From the NCBI GenBank assembly GCA_035303885.1, contig DATGRE010000174.1, forward strand, positions 1-8,349: a DNA stretch of 8,349 nucleotides, in the 5' to 3' direction. The first letter of the stretch is position 1. Every line of letters begins with the position of its first letter. Under the pieces are notes generated by a model. The model was given only the letters and a program-made list of their open reading frames with translations, was not told the DNA's origin and did no database searches. Position numbers and translations under genes: made by a program. This document shows positions 5,748 through 8,349 of the stretch, piece after piece. The DNA comes from Zeimonas sp035303885. GTDB lineage: Bacteria; Pseudomonadota; Gammaproteobacteria; Burkholderiales; Burkholderiaceae_E.

Positions 5748-5782
5748 TGGCCGGTTGATCGGCCTATGGCCGGTTGATCGGC
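5748..5782. repeat. 19-bp-period tandem repeat
   Basis: TGGCCGGTTGATCGGC occurs at 5748-5763 and 5767-5782, separated by CTA. GGCGCC sits near both ends of the block (5731-5736 and 5780-5785). Confidence 0.75.
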
Positions 5783-5835
5783 GCCTGGCACGGCGCACGG
5801 TCGTTGCGCCGACGCCCCGCCCCGGTCATTGCGCT

Positions 5836-5877
5836 GATGCCGCCGATACTCGCTGCGATGCCGCCGATGCTCGCAGC
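5836..5877. repeat. 21-bp tandem repeat downstream of metH
   Basis: Two adjacent 21-bp units (5836-5856 and 5857-5877) share GATGCCGCCGAT and CTCGC and differ at two positions. A more diverged related segment (GATGGCGCCGGTGCTG) follows from about 5879. The period is a multiple of three, but no gene is supported here. Confidence 0.65.
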
Positions 5878-5936
5878 CGATGGCGCCGGTGCTGATTGCG
5901 CCGAGGGCCCCAACCCAGCGCCCATCCGTCGTCCAC

Positions 5937-8349
<2,413 letters not shown>

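Larger units (their letters stand above)
5180..5936. other. Repeat-dense non-coding region between transposase and metH
   Basis: No gene is supported on either strand. Several frames stay open only because of high GC, and the repeat copies fall in different frames. From left to right: a GC-rich block with three GGGGCGCCG motifs about 15 bp apart (5197-5262), palindromic module copy 1, a 25-bp tandem repeat, a GAGCGC-rich stretch with the palindrome CCGGGGG-CA-CCCCCGG (5507-5522), palindromic module copy 2, a 19-bp tandem repeat and a 21-bp tandem repeat. The metH and transposase genes converge here, yet no T-tailed terminator is visible for either. Confidence 0.65.

Overview
The window is a very GC-rich stretch of bacterial chromosome. 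Its genes have G or C at most third codon positions, so long antisense and frame-shifted open frames are common and mostly meaningless. Gene types and style (divergent LysR regulator, large cobalamin-dependent MetH, exported Sel1-repeat protein, REP-type transposase) suggest a high-GC proteobacterium, perhaps a betaproteobacterium. That placement is inference; no rRNA or marker gene is present to prove it.

Layout from left to right. (1) 1-1014, minus: a LysR-type regulator with a TTG start at 1014. Its frame never meets a stop before the window edge. A plus-strand terminator-like hairpin with a T6 tail (57-94) lies inside its last codons. (2) 1015-1167: a divergent control region with an ATC-N9-GAT dyad typical of LysR binding sites and a second dyad nearer the next gene. 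(3) 1168-2625, plus: an aldehyde dehydrogenase with all catalytic residues and an apparent insertion before the Rossmann core. It is the likely target of the regulator. (4) 2626-3060: non-coding, with a 13-bp tandem repeat, hairpins, a six-unit 18-bp degenerate tandem repeat, a pyrimidine tract and the palindrome CATATCGATATG. (5) 3061-3699, plus: a secreted Sel1-repeat protein. (6) 3700-4144: non-coding, with two strong hairpins. (7) 4145-5179, plus: a single-tyrosine HUH transposase of the REP-associated (RAYT/Y1) type with a C-terminal extension. (8) 5180-5936: non-coding and repeat-dense. It holds two copies of a roughly 110-bp module, each centred on a 68-nt palindrome with 20-nt arms and a 28-nt loop, plus short tandem arrays of 25, 19 and 21 bp. 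(9) 5937-8349, minus: the C-terminal two thirds of cobalamin-dependent methionine synthase (metH), cut by the right edge.

Only the LysR/aldehyde dehydrogenase pair looks like a functional unit. metH is a housekeeping gene that converges on the transposase region. The most unusual part is 3700-5936: a RAYT-like transposase flanked by palindromes, two of which are related copies of the same foldable element. This is consistent with a transposase and its non-autonomous palindromic elements, but no substrate relationship is proven here.
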